Positions 1-6,293 of a DNA stretch of 10,056 nt are shown one piece after another. The notes below the pieces were generated by a model. The model did not search any database, was not told where the DNA came from, and saw only the letters and a list, made by a program, of their open reading frames with translations. This DNA is from Bacilli bacterium (lineage in GTDB: Bacteria > Bacillota_I > Bacilli_A > RF39 > UBA660): contig JAAWSW010000045.1 in NCBI GenBank assembly GCA_022801735.1, positions 1-10,056 on the forward strand. The letters run 5' to 3'. Every line of letters starts with the position of its first letter. Within the stretch, counting starts at the first letter, position 1. The position numbers and the translations under genes are program-made.

Positions 1-241
1 GGTAATATTGAAACCATCAAAGAAAACGATACTTTAATTAATGAATATGAATATGATAACTTAAATCAATTAACAAAAGAACACGATAAAAAACAAAACC
101 ATAATTTATACATACGATAATGGCGGTAATATACTAAACAAAAAATACTACGACTACAAAACAGATAACTTGACAAACGAAATAAATTATAGTTATACTA
201 ATAACAATTGGAAAGACCAATTAACTACTTACAATGATTAA
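1..241 (+). pseudogene. YD-repeat (RHS-type) protein, degraded 3' fragment
   Basis: Frame 1 from the window edge reads GNIETIKENDTLINEYEYDN and continues LNQLTKEHDKK, the classic YD-repeat pattern (YEYDxLNQLT), before a stop at 118-120. Frame 2 then carries on the same repeat with YTYDNGGNIL, ending in NNWKDQLTTYND and a stop at 239-241. The switch of frame maps to the run of six A at 88-93: with five A the protein would read DKNKTIIYTYDNGGNI without a break. Known family: YD/RHS proteins are large secreted or surface shells that carry a variable toxin at the C-terminus. Here the next repeat and any toxin are missing, so the fragment is both frameshifted and truncated. The 5' part lies outside the window, so the length of the original gene is unknown. 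A sequencing error in the A run could explain the frameshift but not the early end. Confidence 0.8.
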
Positions 242-471
242 CACATATAAAAAAACTTAAACATACAAATGAAATTGAGATATCAAATATACCAGATCTA
301 ATGAGATTAATTTTAAGGAACTATATAGGCGGAATGTTTCTAGGCACAAATTCACGCATAGAATTTGGATGGGATTATTATATGTATTTCGGATTAACTA
401 AATATAACGATATATTAATGAAAACAATTATCCCAAATGGAATGTATTTTGAAAAAAGTGATTTGCCATAG
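242..471 (+). pseudogene. 3' remnant of a small gene, possibly an RHS immunity gene
   Basis: An open frame (frame 1) runs from just after the stop at 235-237 to a TAG at 469-471. It encodes a protein-like stretch with KLKHTNEIEISNIPDLMRL, then RNYIGGMFLG, EFGWDYYMYFGL and a C-terminal MYFEKSDLP. The only ATG is at 301, in the middle of what looks like a continuous domain, and no ribosome binding site precedes it. This suggests a gene that lost its 5' end. A short acidic and aromatic protein right after an RHS/YD gene is where immunity proteins usually sit, so that is my inference. I do not recognise a named family. If translated from 301 it would give 56 residues, which seems unlikely to be functional. 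Confidence 0.45.
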
Positions 472-581
472 CATTAATATTATTCATTAAATTTATAATT
501 CAATAAAAATATCAAATAAAATATAAATATGAAAAGAATATATTTAAAAAGTTAAAATATCTAAATATATTAAACAAAATA

Positions 582-611
582 AAAAGAAAAACAAAATAAC
601 ATTTTTCTTTT
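582..611 (-). terminator. weak A/T-rich hairpin after the YqfQ-like gene
   Basis: A perfect 10-bp inverted repeat (582-591 with 602-611) contains a single G-C pair and has a 10-base loop. It lies directly after the stop of the minus-strand YqfQ-like gene and is followed on that strand by a T-rich stretch. Position favours a terminator, but the stem is weak. The rest of 472-612 is AT-rich, with no other signal that I can see. Confidence 0.35.
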
Positions 612-612
612 C

Positions 613-975
613 TTATGCAAAAAAGGTAGGGCCGCCATTAGATACTGGCATTGTTTCATTAGACTCTTGAACAACAGTTTCGGTAGGAGTAGAAGTATTA
701 TAATCATTAAAATTGTTATTAGTATTTACTGGAGTATCCGTTTTCTTAAATTCATTCATTACTCTAAACATAGTTCTAGCGTTTTTTACAACTGGTGAAA
801 TTTGTTTAACCACTGGGATTGCTTGATTTACAAGGCCTAAAGTACGCTGAGTACCATTTATAATAGAACCTAAACTAAGACCACCACGACCTATTCCTCT
901 AGAAAGCATACCAAATAAACTAGGACGAGCAGCAGTCATTGGAGCCATCATGTAATATGGGTTATAGTAATTCAT
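613..975 (-). CDS. YqfQ-like (VrrA-type) small protein
   Basis: A 120-residue protein with three zones. The N-terminus (1-33) is rich in Tyr, Met, Gly and Arg (NYYNPYYMMAP, then RGIGRGG). The core (34-78) is SLGSIINGTQRTLGLVNQ followed by IPVVKQISPVVKNARTMFRV. The tail (79-120) is low in complexity, Asn/Thr-rich and ends GGPTFFA. The Gly/Arg-rich head followed by a 'SxxxxxQxxLGxxxQxxPxxKQxxPxxKN' core matches what I know of the YqfQ/VrrA family of Bacillota, whose function is not well defined. The ATG at 973-975 is preceded on the minus strand by AGAAAGGGG at good spacing. The gene stands alone and diverges from the gspF-type gene. Family assignment is from motif memory and moderately sure. 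Confidence 0.7.
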   Translation of the reverse strand: MNYYNPYYMMAPMTAARPSLFGMLSRGIGRGGLSLGSIINGTQRTLGLVNQAIPVVKQISPVVKNARTMFRVMNEFKKTDTPVNTNNNFNDYNTSTPTETVVQESNETMPVSNGGPTFFA

Positions 976-996
976 ATTATTACCCCTTTCTAAAAT

Positions 997-1002
997 ATTA
1001 TA
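997..1002 (-). promoter_or_regulatory. -10 box of the YqfQ-like gene
   Basis: On the minus strand TATAAT lies 21 bases ahead of the ATG and just upstream of the AGAAAGGGG ribosome binding site. No good -35 is visible at 16-18 bases. The box sits back to back with the plus-strand promoter at 1023-1050, so the two promoters share a short divergent region. Confidence 0.45.
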
Positions 1003-1022
1003 TGTTTTTCACAAAAAAAGTT

Positions 1023-1050
1023 TTGTTTATATATAAAAATATGATATAAT
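1023..1050 (+). promoter_or_regulatory. promoter of the gspF-pilD operon (extended -10)
   Basis: TTGTTT at 1023-1028 and TATAAT at 1045-1050 are separated by 16 bases. The -10 is extended by TG at 1042-1043 (TGATATAAT). The ribosome binding site GGATGGTGA (1071-1079) follows, 6 bases before the ATG at 1086. Confidence 0.7.
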
Positions 1051-1085
1051 TATTGAAGATAGAATAAGAAGGATGGTGAATCTAT

Positions 1086-2642
1086 ATGGGACTAAAAATA
1101 ATAACAATGCCATGTAGACTTGTTTATCATTTTTTTAAGTACTTTTTCTATGGTCTTATAGCATTACCAAAGGCTATAATAAAACCATTTACAAAAAAGA
1201 AAGTAATAACTGATAAGCCAAAAAGAAAAGAAAAGAAAGATTTAGGAACAAAATTAAATGATTTTGGAGAAAGTATAATCGAAACTTCTCAAAATATTAG
1301 TGAATTTGCAAACGAACAAAGCGATAAAATACCACTAGTAAAACAAGCCAAAGAAAATAAAAAAATAAATCAAAGTGAATATAAAATAAATTTTGATACA
1401 GATTCAAAAAAATCAAAAGAAAAACAAGTATATCAATATACGATTGAAGGCAAAAATGGAAAACCAGTAAAAGGATACTTTGAAGCCTATTCAAAAGTAG
1501 AAGTAAATTCCCACTTAAAAAGTGAAGGCCTCACAGTTTTGGATATAAAAACATCAAAATTTATTCAATTCTTTCACAGCAATAATACTTTCCAAGGAAA
1601 ATTTAAAACAAAAGACTTAATCTTTCTTTTAGCCCAATTATCAACTTATTTAAAAGCAGGTATTCCATTAGCCGACGCTACACAAATACTAGCAAGACAA
1701 TTTGAAAATAAAACTTACAAAAAAATACTCAACGGAGTAAACTATGATTTATCATTAGGACAAAGTTTCAGTGAAGCCTTAGAAAACCAAGGCGAAGCAT
1801 TCCCTAGATTATTAATTAACATGGTAAAAACATCAGAATTAACCGGAGAATTGCCAGAAACATTAGATGATATGGAATCATACTATTCAGAAGTTGAAGC
1901 AACTAGAAAAGCCATGGTAAGTGCAATGATGTACCCAATCATAATATTCATAGTAGCAATCGCTGTAGGTACATTCATAATGTTATATGTAGTGCCAAAA
2001 TTCGTTGAAATCTATGATAGCATGGATAATGCAGATATCCCAGGAATCACATTATTTGTCTTAGGATTAAGTGATTTCTTAGGAAAATATATAGTATGGA
2101 TAGGGTTAGCCGCTGTTTTACTACTATTAGCATTTATATCCCTATATAGAAACGTTAAATCATTTAGAATGAGCGTTCAATGGGTAGCAATGCACCTTCC
2201 AGGTTTTGGAAACGTTATAATATATAACGAAGTAACAATGTTTACAAAAACATTTTCTTCCTTATTAGCCCATAATGTTTTCATTACTGACACAATGGAC
2301 ATTTTAAATAAAGTAAGTAATAACGAAATATATAAACTTATGATAGCTGATGCCATCGCCAACATATCAAAAGGTGGTAAAGTATCAGATGCTTTTAAAG
2401 ATCATTGGGCATTCCCTGTACCAGCATATGAAATGATAGTAACAGGTGAAAAAACTGGACAATTACCTGAAATGATGAAAAAAGTAGCAGATTATTATCA
2501 AGATTTACATAAAAACGCTGTAGCACGTATCAAAACATTTATAGAACCAGTAATGATTATCTTCTTAACTGTAATGGTTGGAGTAATTGTATTATCAATC
2601 GTTATACCTATGTTTAATATGTACAGCACTATTCAACAATAA
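1086..2642 (+). CDS. type IV pilus / type II secretion inner-membrane platform protein (GspF/PilC family) with N-terminal extension
   Basis: A polytopic membrane protein that, in this family, forms the platform on which the assembly ATPase acts to build pili or pseudopili. It has the duplicated GspF fold: domain 1 at about 178-280 (LLAQLSTYLKAGIPL, then SELTGELPETL at 250-260) and domain 2 at about 383-485 (TFSSLLAHNV, then GEKTGQLPEM). Membrane helices lie near 281-304, 333-354 and 485-509. A small N-terminal domain with YTIEGKNGKPVKGYFEA (118-134) and LKSEGLTVLDI is also typical. The protein has 518 residues against roughly 400 for the family; the excess is an N-terminal extension (1-113) with a hydrophobic stretch near 11-33 and a Lys-rich linker. 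The ATG follows GGATGGTGA. The stop is 10 bases before the prepilin peptidase start, so the two form an operon. No ATPase or pilin gene is in the window. Confidence 0.92.
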   Translation: MGLKIITMPCRLVYHFFKYFFYGLIALPKAIIKPFTKKKVITDKPKRKEKKDLGTKLNDFGESIIETSQNISEFANEQSDKIPLVKQAKENKKINQSEYKINFDTDSKKSKEKQVYQYTIEGKNGKPVKGYFEAYSKVEVNSHLKSEGLTVLDIKTSKFIQFFHSNNTFQGKFKTKDLIFLLAQLSTYLKAGIPLADATQILARQFENKTYKKILNGVNYDLSLGQSFSEALENQGEAFPRLLINMVKTSELTGELPETLDDMESYYSEVEATRKAMVSAMMYPIIIFIVAIAVGTFIMLYVVPKFVEIYDSMDNADIPGITLFVLGLSDFLGKYIVWIGLAAVLLLLAFISLYRNVKSFRMSVQWVAMHLPGFGNVIIYNEVTMFTKTFSSLLAHNVFITDTMDILNKVSNNEIYKLMIADAIANISKGGKVSDAFKDHWAFPVPAYEMIVTGEKTGQLPEMMKKVADYYQDLHKNAVARIKTFIEPVMIIFLTVMVGVIVLSIVIPMFNMYSTIQQ

Positions 2643-2652
2643 GGAGAGTATT

Positions 2653-3414
2653 ATGGAATTATTTTGTTTAATCATATTCTTTATTATTGGAACCGTTTTT
2701 GGTTCCTTTTACAATGTAGTAGGATATAGATTACCTAAAGGTGAATCAATTATATACCCTTCTAGCCATTGCCCAAATTGTAATAACAAATTAAAAACAT
2801 TAGAATTAATTCCCGTTTTATCTTATATATTTCAAAAAGGAAAATGTAAACATTGCCAAACTAAAATATCAGCATTCTATCCTTTATTTGAACTATTAAC
2901 AGGAATTTTATTTGCACTATCATATATTGCCTTTGGATTAACACCAAACCTATTAATCGCATTAACTTTCATATCAATGCTAATTATAATCATCGTAAGC
3001 GATTATAAATATATGATAATAAACGATGAAGTATTAATATTTTTTGGATTAACCCTTGCTGTAGAAATATCTATTATATATGGTTTTAATACACTTGCTA
3101 CCCATATAGTAAGTGCAGTACTCGCATTCTTAACTATGTATTTAATAAAAAAAATAGGAGATTTCCTATTCAAAAAAGAATCAATGGGTGGGGGAGACAT
3201 TAAATTAATGTTCATATTTGGATTAGTTTTAGGTTACCCAATGGCAATCCTTTCAATATTTGTAGGCTCTATGGTAGGCTTCCCAATATCACTAATCATG
3301 TTAAACAAAAATGCCCAGCACATAATACCATTTGGTCCATTTTTAGGCATAGGTGCAATAATCATCTTACTATTACAATTAGATTTAGATATAATCTTAC
3401 AATTATATAATTAA
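2653..3414 (+). CDS. prepilin peptidase (type 4 leader peptidase, PilD/ComC-type aspartic protease)
   Basis: Cleaves the short leader of prepilins, and in the fuller family N-methylates the new N-terminus. The 253-residue protein has all hallmarks: the N-terminal helix with GSFYNVVGYRLP (17-28); two CxxC pairs (C40/C43 and C65/C68) that bind zinc in the cytoplasmic domain; and the catalytic aspartates D117 (in SDYKYMIIND) and D182 (in GGGDIK). Several further membrane helices follow. I chose ATG 2653 because it follows AAGGAGAG at 2641-2648, and the N-terminus MELFCLIIFFIIGTVFGSF is the expected first helix. A longer in-frame start at 2587 would lie inside the upstream gene and add a non-family leader. 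It is co-transcribed with the GspF-type gene and ends at a hairpin shared with the convergent small gene. Its substrates are not encoded here. Confidence 0.95.
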   Translation: MELFCLIIFFIIGTVFGSFYNVVGYRLPKGESIIYPSSHCPNCNNKLKTLELIPVLSYIFQKGKCKHCQTKISAFYPLFELLTGILFALSYIAFGLTPNLLIALTFISMLIIIIVSDYKYMIINDEVLIFFGLTLAVEISIIYGFNTLATHIVSAVLAFLTMYLIKKIGDFLFKKESMGGGDIKLMFIFGLVLGYPMAILSIFVGSMVGFPISLIMLNKNAQHIIPFGPFLGIGAIIILLLQLDLDIILQLYN

Positions 3415-3443
3415 AAAAAGTTCCTTTTTATCAGGAACTTTTT
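3415..3443. terminator. bidirectional terminator between pilD-type gene and the 94-residue gene
   Basis: A perfect 11-bp stem (3415-3425 with 3433-3443) carries a GTTCC/GGAAC core and A/T flanks, with a 7-base loop. It has T runs on both strands and serves both convergent genes. The arm at 3433-3443 also encodes the last residues (Lys-Ser-Ser) of the minus-strand gene, and that gene's TGA lies at the loop-stem junction (3431-3433). Confidence 0.9.
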
Positions 3444-3715
3444 GCATGCCTTTTTCTACTTCTTTTAACAATACTTGAAGCAAGTGACTTTCTTTCCATA
3501 ATTTTGCATTTGGCAGTAACAGAGGCATGATAACCAGTAAAAGAAGTTAACGCACTAATAGCAGCCACTCCCACACCATTTAAATCACCACTGACAAAAG
3601 CATAAGTCCAAGATACTGGAATAGCAACAAGACTAACACGACTAACAGTGCTCCAAGTTTTATCAAATATAACTAAATCCTTTAAGGATAAATTGTCTAA
3701 ATCATTATATTCCAT
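3431..3715 (-). CDS. small putative membrane protein, unknown function
   Basis: A 94-residue protein that I do not recognise. The N-terminus (1-20) is acidic (MEYNDLDNLSLKDLVIFDKT). Two hydrophobic segments follow, near 24-43 (RVSLVAIPVSWTYAFVSG) and 46-63 (NGVGVAAISALTSFTGYH), parted by a short GDLNG turn, which suggests a helical hairpin in the membrane. The tail (69-94) is strongly basic (KRSRKRHAKSS), which would place both ends in the cytoplasm by the positive-inside rule. The ATG at 3713-3715 follows GAAGGGA on the minus strand. A strong promoter lies upstream. The reading frame ends inside the shared terminator hairpin. Good expression signals make it a likely real gene; small phage-type or envelope proteins look similar, but nothing decides between them. 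Confidence 0.7.
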   Translation of the reverse strand: MEYNDLDNLSLKDLVIFDKTWSTVSRVSLVAIPVSWTYAFVSGDLNGVGVAAISALTSFTGYHASVTAKCKIMERKSLASSIVKRSRKRHAKSS

Positions 3716-3742
3716 TTCTGTCCCTTCTTTCTCGCAAAATCG

Positions 3743-3772
3743 ATTATATTACAAACAAACATTACATGTCAA
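3743..3772 (-). promoter_or_regulatory. consensus sigma-A-type promoter of the 94-residue gene
   Basis: On the minus strand TTGACA (3772-3767) and TATAAT (3748-3743) both match the consensus, with an 18-base spacer. The start codon follows 27 bases after the -10. The spacer contains a TTTGTTTGT run. This predicts strong vegetative transcription of the small gene. Confidence 0.8.
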
Positions 3773-3835
3773 GTAAAAATTAACAAAAAAAGAAATTTTG
3801 TAAAAACGCACTTTTTTAAGATTTTAAGCAGGAAT

Positions 3836-3864
3836 TTGATAGGTAGATGCAGTACCATAATAAT
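3836..3864 (+). promoter_or_regulatory. possible promoter of the Rpn-like mini gene
   Basis: TTGATA (3836-3841) and AATAAT (3859-3864) are 17 bases apart, an imperfect match. The ribosome binding site GGAGGTGA (3893-3900) follows. The remaining intergenic sequence from 3773 to 3835 shows nothing else that I can support. Confidence 0.4.
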
Positions 3865-3903
3865 AGGGGCTGATAAAACAAAAAATAGAAATGGAGGTGA
3901 AGT

Positions 3904-4221
3904 ATGAATATGAAAAATAAAAACGATATATTAGATACATTATTTAATAATGAAGAGGCACGTGACAATTTAAAAAGCATCTTAGAAAATATCTTTAATG
4001 CCAAAGTAAATATTAAAGTAAAAGATAACTTTAATTCAGAAAACCCATTTGAAGAAGCATATAACAAAGTATTTGACGAAGGTTATCAAGAAGGTGAAAT
4101 TAATGGATACATCCAAAAAGAAGAAGAAGCAATAGAAAATATGCTTGAAATGAATTTAGATATAGACTTTATTGCTAAATCATTAAATGTAGATAAAAAA
4201 CAAATAGAACTTTTAAAATAA
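3904..4221 (+). CDS. mini-protein resembling the ends of Rpn/PD-(D/E)XK transposase-family proteins
   Basis: A 105-residue charged protein. The first part (8-36, ILDTLFNNEEARDNLKSILE) looks like the early 'F...NEENKDILKSFLNAIL' segment of Rpn/PDDEXK-type transposase-family proteins. The last part (50-105) has the DEGYQEGEINGY helix and ends LDIDFIAKSLNVDKKQIELL, like the conserved C-terminal 'G.DI..IA..tGLs.eeI..L' tail of those proteins. What is missing is the nuclease core between them, with its D and (D/E)xK residues. I infer either an internally deleted remnant or a stand-alone helical mini-protein. Start 3904 follows GGAGGTGA by 3 bases; a second Met two codons on is spaced less well. 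The gene has a proper terminator, so it may be expressed. Resemblance is by eye and not proven. Confidence 0.65.
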   Translation: MNMKNKNDILDTLFNNEEARDNLKSILENIFNAKVNIKVKDNFNSENPFEEAYNKVFDEGYQEGEINGYIQKEEEAIENMLEMNLDIDFIAKSLNVDKKQIELLK

Positions 4222-4250
4222 AACATAGAACATATTATTCTATGTTTTTT
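4221..4250 (+). terminator. terminator after the Rpn-like mini gene
   Basis: A 10-bp stem (4221-4230 with 4238-4247), 7-base loop and a T run to 4250. The stem begins at the last base of the stop codon. It is followed within 3 bases by the -35 box of queH. Confidence 0.85.
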
Positions 4251-4252
4251 CT

Positions 4253-4280
4253 TTGACAAATTAACAAAATAGAGTAAAAT
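4253..4280 (+). promoter_or_regulatory. promoter of queH
   Basis: TTGACA (4253-4258) and TAAAAT (4275-4280) with a 16-base spacer. AAGGAG at 4288-4293 is the ribosome binding site for ATG 4301. The -35 box abuts the T run of the previous terminator. No preQ1-type riboswitch is possible in the 20-odd bases left for the leader. Confidence 0.75.
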
Positions 4281-4300
4281 AATTAAAAAGGAGTAATTTT

Positions 4301-4930
4301 ATGAAAACAAACTACAACCTAATAATGGAAGATATAATAAACAAATTAGAAAACAAGCCCAAACTATTATTACATGCTTGTTGTGGTGTGTGCAGTAGTG
4401 CAGTTTTAGAAAAAATAAATAAATATTTTGATATTACCATTCTTTTTTACAACCCTAATATCTATCCAGAAACAGAATATAACAAAAGATTAGAAACACA
4501 AAAAGATTTAATAGACAAAATGAAACTAAACATCAAATTAATGAATGTAGAATATGACCCAGAAACCTTCAATAACATCTCTAAAGGACGAGAGCAAGAA
4601 AAAGAAGGTGGCGAAAGATGTACAAAATGTTACCTATTAAGGCTTGAAAAAACAGCCAAATTAGCCAAATTAAATAATTTCGACTACTTCTGTACCACCT
4701 TATCAATAAGTCCCTATAAAAACGCCGAAAAGCTAAATAAAATAGGGCATGTTTTAGAAGAAAAATATCAAATAAAATATTTATATTCAGATTTCAAAAA
4801 GAAAGACGGATATAAACGCAGTACAGAATTAGCCAAACAATATAATTTATATAGACAAGATTATTGCGGATGCGAATATTCTCTAATAGAATCAAAGGAA
4901 AAACAAAAAGAAAAACAAGAAATACAATAA
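4301..4930 (+). CDS. queH: epoxyqueuosine reductase QueH
   Basis: Catalyses the last step of queuosine synthesis, reduction of epoxyqueuosine to queuosine in the wobble base of GUN tRNAs. It is the iron-sulfur enzyme that replaces QueG in many Bacillota. The 209-residue protein carries the family pattern: LLLHACCGVCSS (22-33, with C27, C28 and C31), FYNPNIYP (49-56), GGERCTKCYLLRL (103-115, with C107 and C110), TTLSISPYKN (132-141) and the C-terminal DYCGCEYSL (187-195, with C189 and C191). In the family the paired N-terminal cysteines and the CxxC at 107/110 bind the cluster. It has its own promoter. The next gene starts 53 bases later with no clear terminator between, so read-through is possible. 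No other queuosine gene is nearby, so precursor synthesis or salvage must lie elsewhere. The Lys/Glu-rich last 12 residues are a lineage tail. Confidence 0.93.
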   Translation: MKTNYNLIMEDIINKLENKPKLLLHACCGVCSSAVLEKINKYFDITILFYNPNIYPETEYNKRLETQKDLIDKMKLNIKLMNVEYDPETFNNISKGREQEKEGGERCTKCYLLRLEKTAKLAKLNNFDYFCTTLSISPYKNAEKLNKIGHVLEEKYQIKYLYSDFKKKDGYKRSTELAKQYNLYRQDYCGCEYSLIESKEKQKEKQEIQ

Positions 4931-4961
4931 ATAATATTTAATATCATTAATAACCACGTTA

Positions 4962-4970
4962 TGATATAAG
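4962..4970 (+). promoter_or_regulatory. possible extended -10 promoter of the deacetylase gene
   Basis: TGATATAAG, an extended -10 type box, overlaps the approach to the ribosome binding site GAGGT (4972-4976) only 14 bases before ATG 4984. No -35 is clear. If used, the leader would be extremely short. Read-through from queH is the alternative. Confidence 0.3.
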
Positions 4971-4983
4971 TGAGGTAAGCAGT

Positions 4984-5817
4984 ATGGATAACAAAACAAA
5001 AATAATAATTATATCATTAAGTATAATTTTCCTAATAGGAATTATACTAATAATATGTTCTCAAAATAAACCAAAAATAGTAAAAGTAGGTGAAATACCA
5101 AAAGCCTTTAATAATCAAACAACAAAACTTCCACTCCCTAAGAAAAAACAAATAAAAAAAGAAACATTAGTAAAATCAGAAGTTTCAGATAATACAATAT
5201 ATTTAACATTTGATGATGGACCAAGTCATTTAACACCGCAAATATTAGATATTTTAAAGCAAGAACAAGTAGCCGCAACATTCTTCGTAATAGGCCCATC
5301 ACTAGACAAATATCAAGATGTAATCAAAAGAGCCCATGATGAAGGACACACCATCGCACTTCATTCAAATACACATAACTATAGTTATATTTATAGTTCC
5401 GACGAAAATTATTTTAACGATTTAAACACAATCAAAAGCAGAATATATAACATAATTGGCGTTAATTCAAGAATAATTAGACTTCCAGGTGGATCTTCAA
5501 ATACAGTCAGTAAAAAATATAATAAAAACATAATAACAAGAATAACAAACAAATTAACCGAAAATGAATACTATTACTTCGATTGGAATGTAGATTCAAA
5601 AGATGCATCAGGAAAAATTCCTGCCGATAAAATATATCAAAATACAATATCTAATTTACACCATGGGACAAACATAGTATTAATGCATGATGCAGCAAGT
5701 AAAAAAAGCACAGTAGAAGCCTTATCAAACATAATCAAATATGGCAAAAATAACGGATATACATTTGCTAAAATAAGCAAAAATACAAGAACAACCCATC
5801 ATCATATAAACAACTAA
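4984..5817 (+). CDS. membrane-anchored polysaccharide deacetylase (carbohydrate esterase 4 family)
   Basis: Predicted to remove acetyl groups from a cell-wall or surface glycan, most likely N-acetylglucosamine of peptidoglycan as in PgdA-type enzymes. Residues 7-25 form one membrane anchor after a short basic N-terminus, and 26-68 are a linker rich in Lys and Pro. The NodB-homology domain fills 71-265. All five CE4 motifs are present: TFDDGP (75-80; D77 base, D78 metal), HSNTH (127-131; metal histidines), RLPGG (166-170), DWNVD (200-204) and LMHD (233-236; H235 acid). So the enzyme looks active and faces outward. The tail THHHINN is His-rich, which may be chance. GAGGT precedes the ATG by 7 bases. 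The exact substrate cannot be read from the sequence. Confidence 0.93.
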   Translation: MDNKTKIIIISLSIIFLIGIILIICSQNKPKIVKVGEIPKAFNNQTTKLPLPKKKQIKKETLVKSEVSDNTIYLTFDDGPSHLTPQILDILKQEQVAATFFVIGPSLDKYQDVIKRAHDEGHTIALHSNTHNYSYIYSSDENYFNDLNTIKSRIYNIIGVNSRIIRLPGGSSNTVSKKYNKNIITRITNKLTENEYYYFDWNVDSKDASGKIPADKIYQNTISNLHHGTNIVLMHDAASKKSTVEALSNIIKYGKNNGYTFAKISKNTRTTHHHINN

Positions 5818-5822
5818 AAATC

Positions 5823-5850
5823 AAGAGTTTTTTAATAAAATTCTTTTTTT
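5823..5850 (+). terminator. terminator after the deacetylase gene
   Basis: A 9-bp stem with one G·U pair (5823-5831 with 5837-5845), a 5-base loop and a T run to 5850. The next promoter begins 10 bases later. Confidence 0.8.
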
Positions 5851-5859
5851 GTACACAAT

Positions 5860-5888
5860 TTGACATTTTTAACAAATAATAGTATAAT
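5860..5888 (+). promoter_or_regulatory. perfect consensus sigma-A-type promoter of the 123-residue gene
   Basis: TTGACA (5860-5865) and TATAAT (5883-5888) at the ideal 17-base spacing: no mismatch to consensus. It is the best plus-strand promoter in the window and predicts high expression. The Shine-Dalgarno is an unusual run of six G (GTGGGGGGA, about 5908-5916) before ATG 5922. Confidence 0.9.
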
Positions 5889-5921
5889 TAAACATGTTTT
5901 TTTGAAAGTGGGGGGATTTAT

Positions 5922-6293
5922 ATGACTACAAGAGAATTAATCAAAGAATTAGAAAAACAAAAAGATATGATTGGAACTGGTTTTTTTGACCAAGAATTAT
6001 TAGAAAAATATCTAACTCTTTCAGCAAGTCATGCCCAAGAGCCAGAAGAAGATGAAATAGAAATACCAATACATGGTATTAGTAATTTAAATTATATTAG
6101 TAATCAATTAGAAAAAATTTATCCATACGCAACAGTAAAACCAAGTTTTACAAAAGCAAGAGGACAATGGTATACATTATATGCTATTGCTAGAAAAACA
6201 GATGTACCAGTAACAATTTCAATAAAACGAACTTCAGAAAAACAATACCAAAAAACACCAATTTATAAACAAGAAAAACAAAAAGCTGCATAG
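5922..6293 (+). CDS. small soluble protein, unknown function, likely highly expressed
   Basis: A 123-residue protein that I do not recognise. It has no signal peptide or membrane helix. Residues 1-32 are a charged helical stretch (TTRELIKELEKQKDMIG, then FFDQELLEKYLTL). Residues 38-48 form an acidic patch (AQEPEEDEIEI). Residues 50-103 look like a folded alpha/beta core (HGISNLNYISNQLEKIYPYA, then ARGQWYTLYAIARKTDVPVTISIKR) with alternating hydrophobics at the end. The last 20 residues are Lys/Gln-rich. The gene is monocistronic: consensus promoter, poly-G Shine-Dalgarno, and a terminator whose 5' arm encodes the last residues. The strength of these signals argues for a real and abundant product. 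Small nucleic-acid-binding or adaptor proteins are possible from the charge pattern, but nothing in the sequence decides. Confidence 0.8.
   Translation: MTTRELIKELEKQKDMIGTGFFDQELLEKYLTLSASHAQEPEEDEIEIPIHGISNLNYISNQLEKIYPYATVKPSFTKARGQWYTLYAIARKTDVPVTISIKRTSEKQYQKTPIYKQEKQKAA

Noticed and set aside
472..612. A small gene or regulatory RNA between the YD-repeat scar and the YqfQ-like gene
   Set aside because: The stretch is A/T-only over long runs, with frequent stops in all frames and only the weak hairpin at 582-611.
1297..1494. Long minus-strand frames inside the plus-strand genes (also in pilD, uppP, holA and the 173-residue gene)
   Set aside because: They are Leu/Phe/Ile-rich readings of the opposite strand of Lys/Asn/Ile-rich coding sequence, with no ribosome binding sites or domains.
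2587..2652. In-frame extension of the prepilin peptidase to an upstream start
   Set aside because: It lies inside the GspF-type gene and has no family-like sequence. ATG 2653 has AAGGAGAG at the right distance and gives the standard N-terminus.
4259..4300. preQ1 riboswitch ahead of queH
   Set aside because: The promoter's -10 ends at 4280 and the ATG is at 4301, which leaves too little leader for an aptamer.
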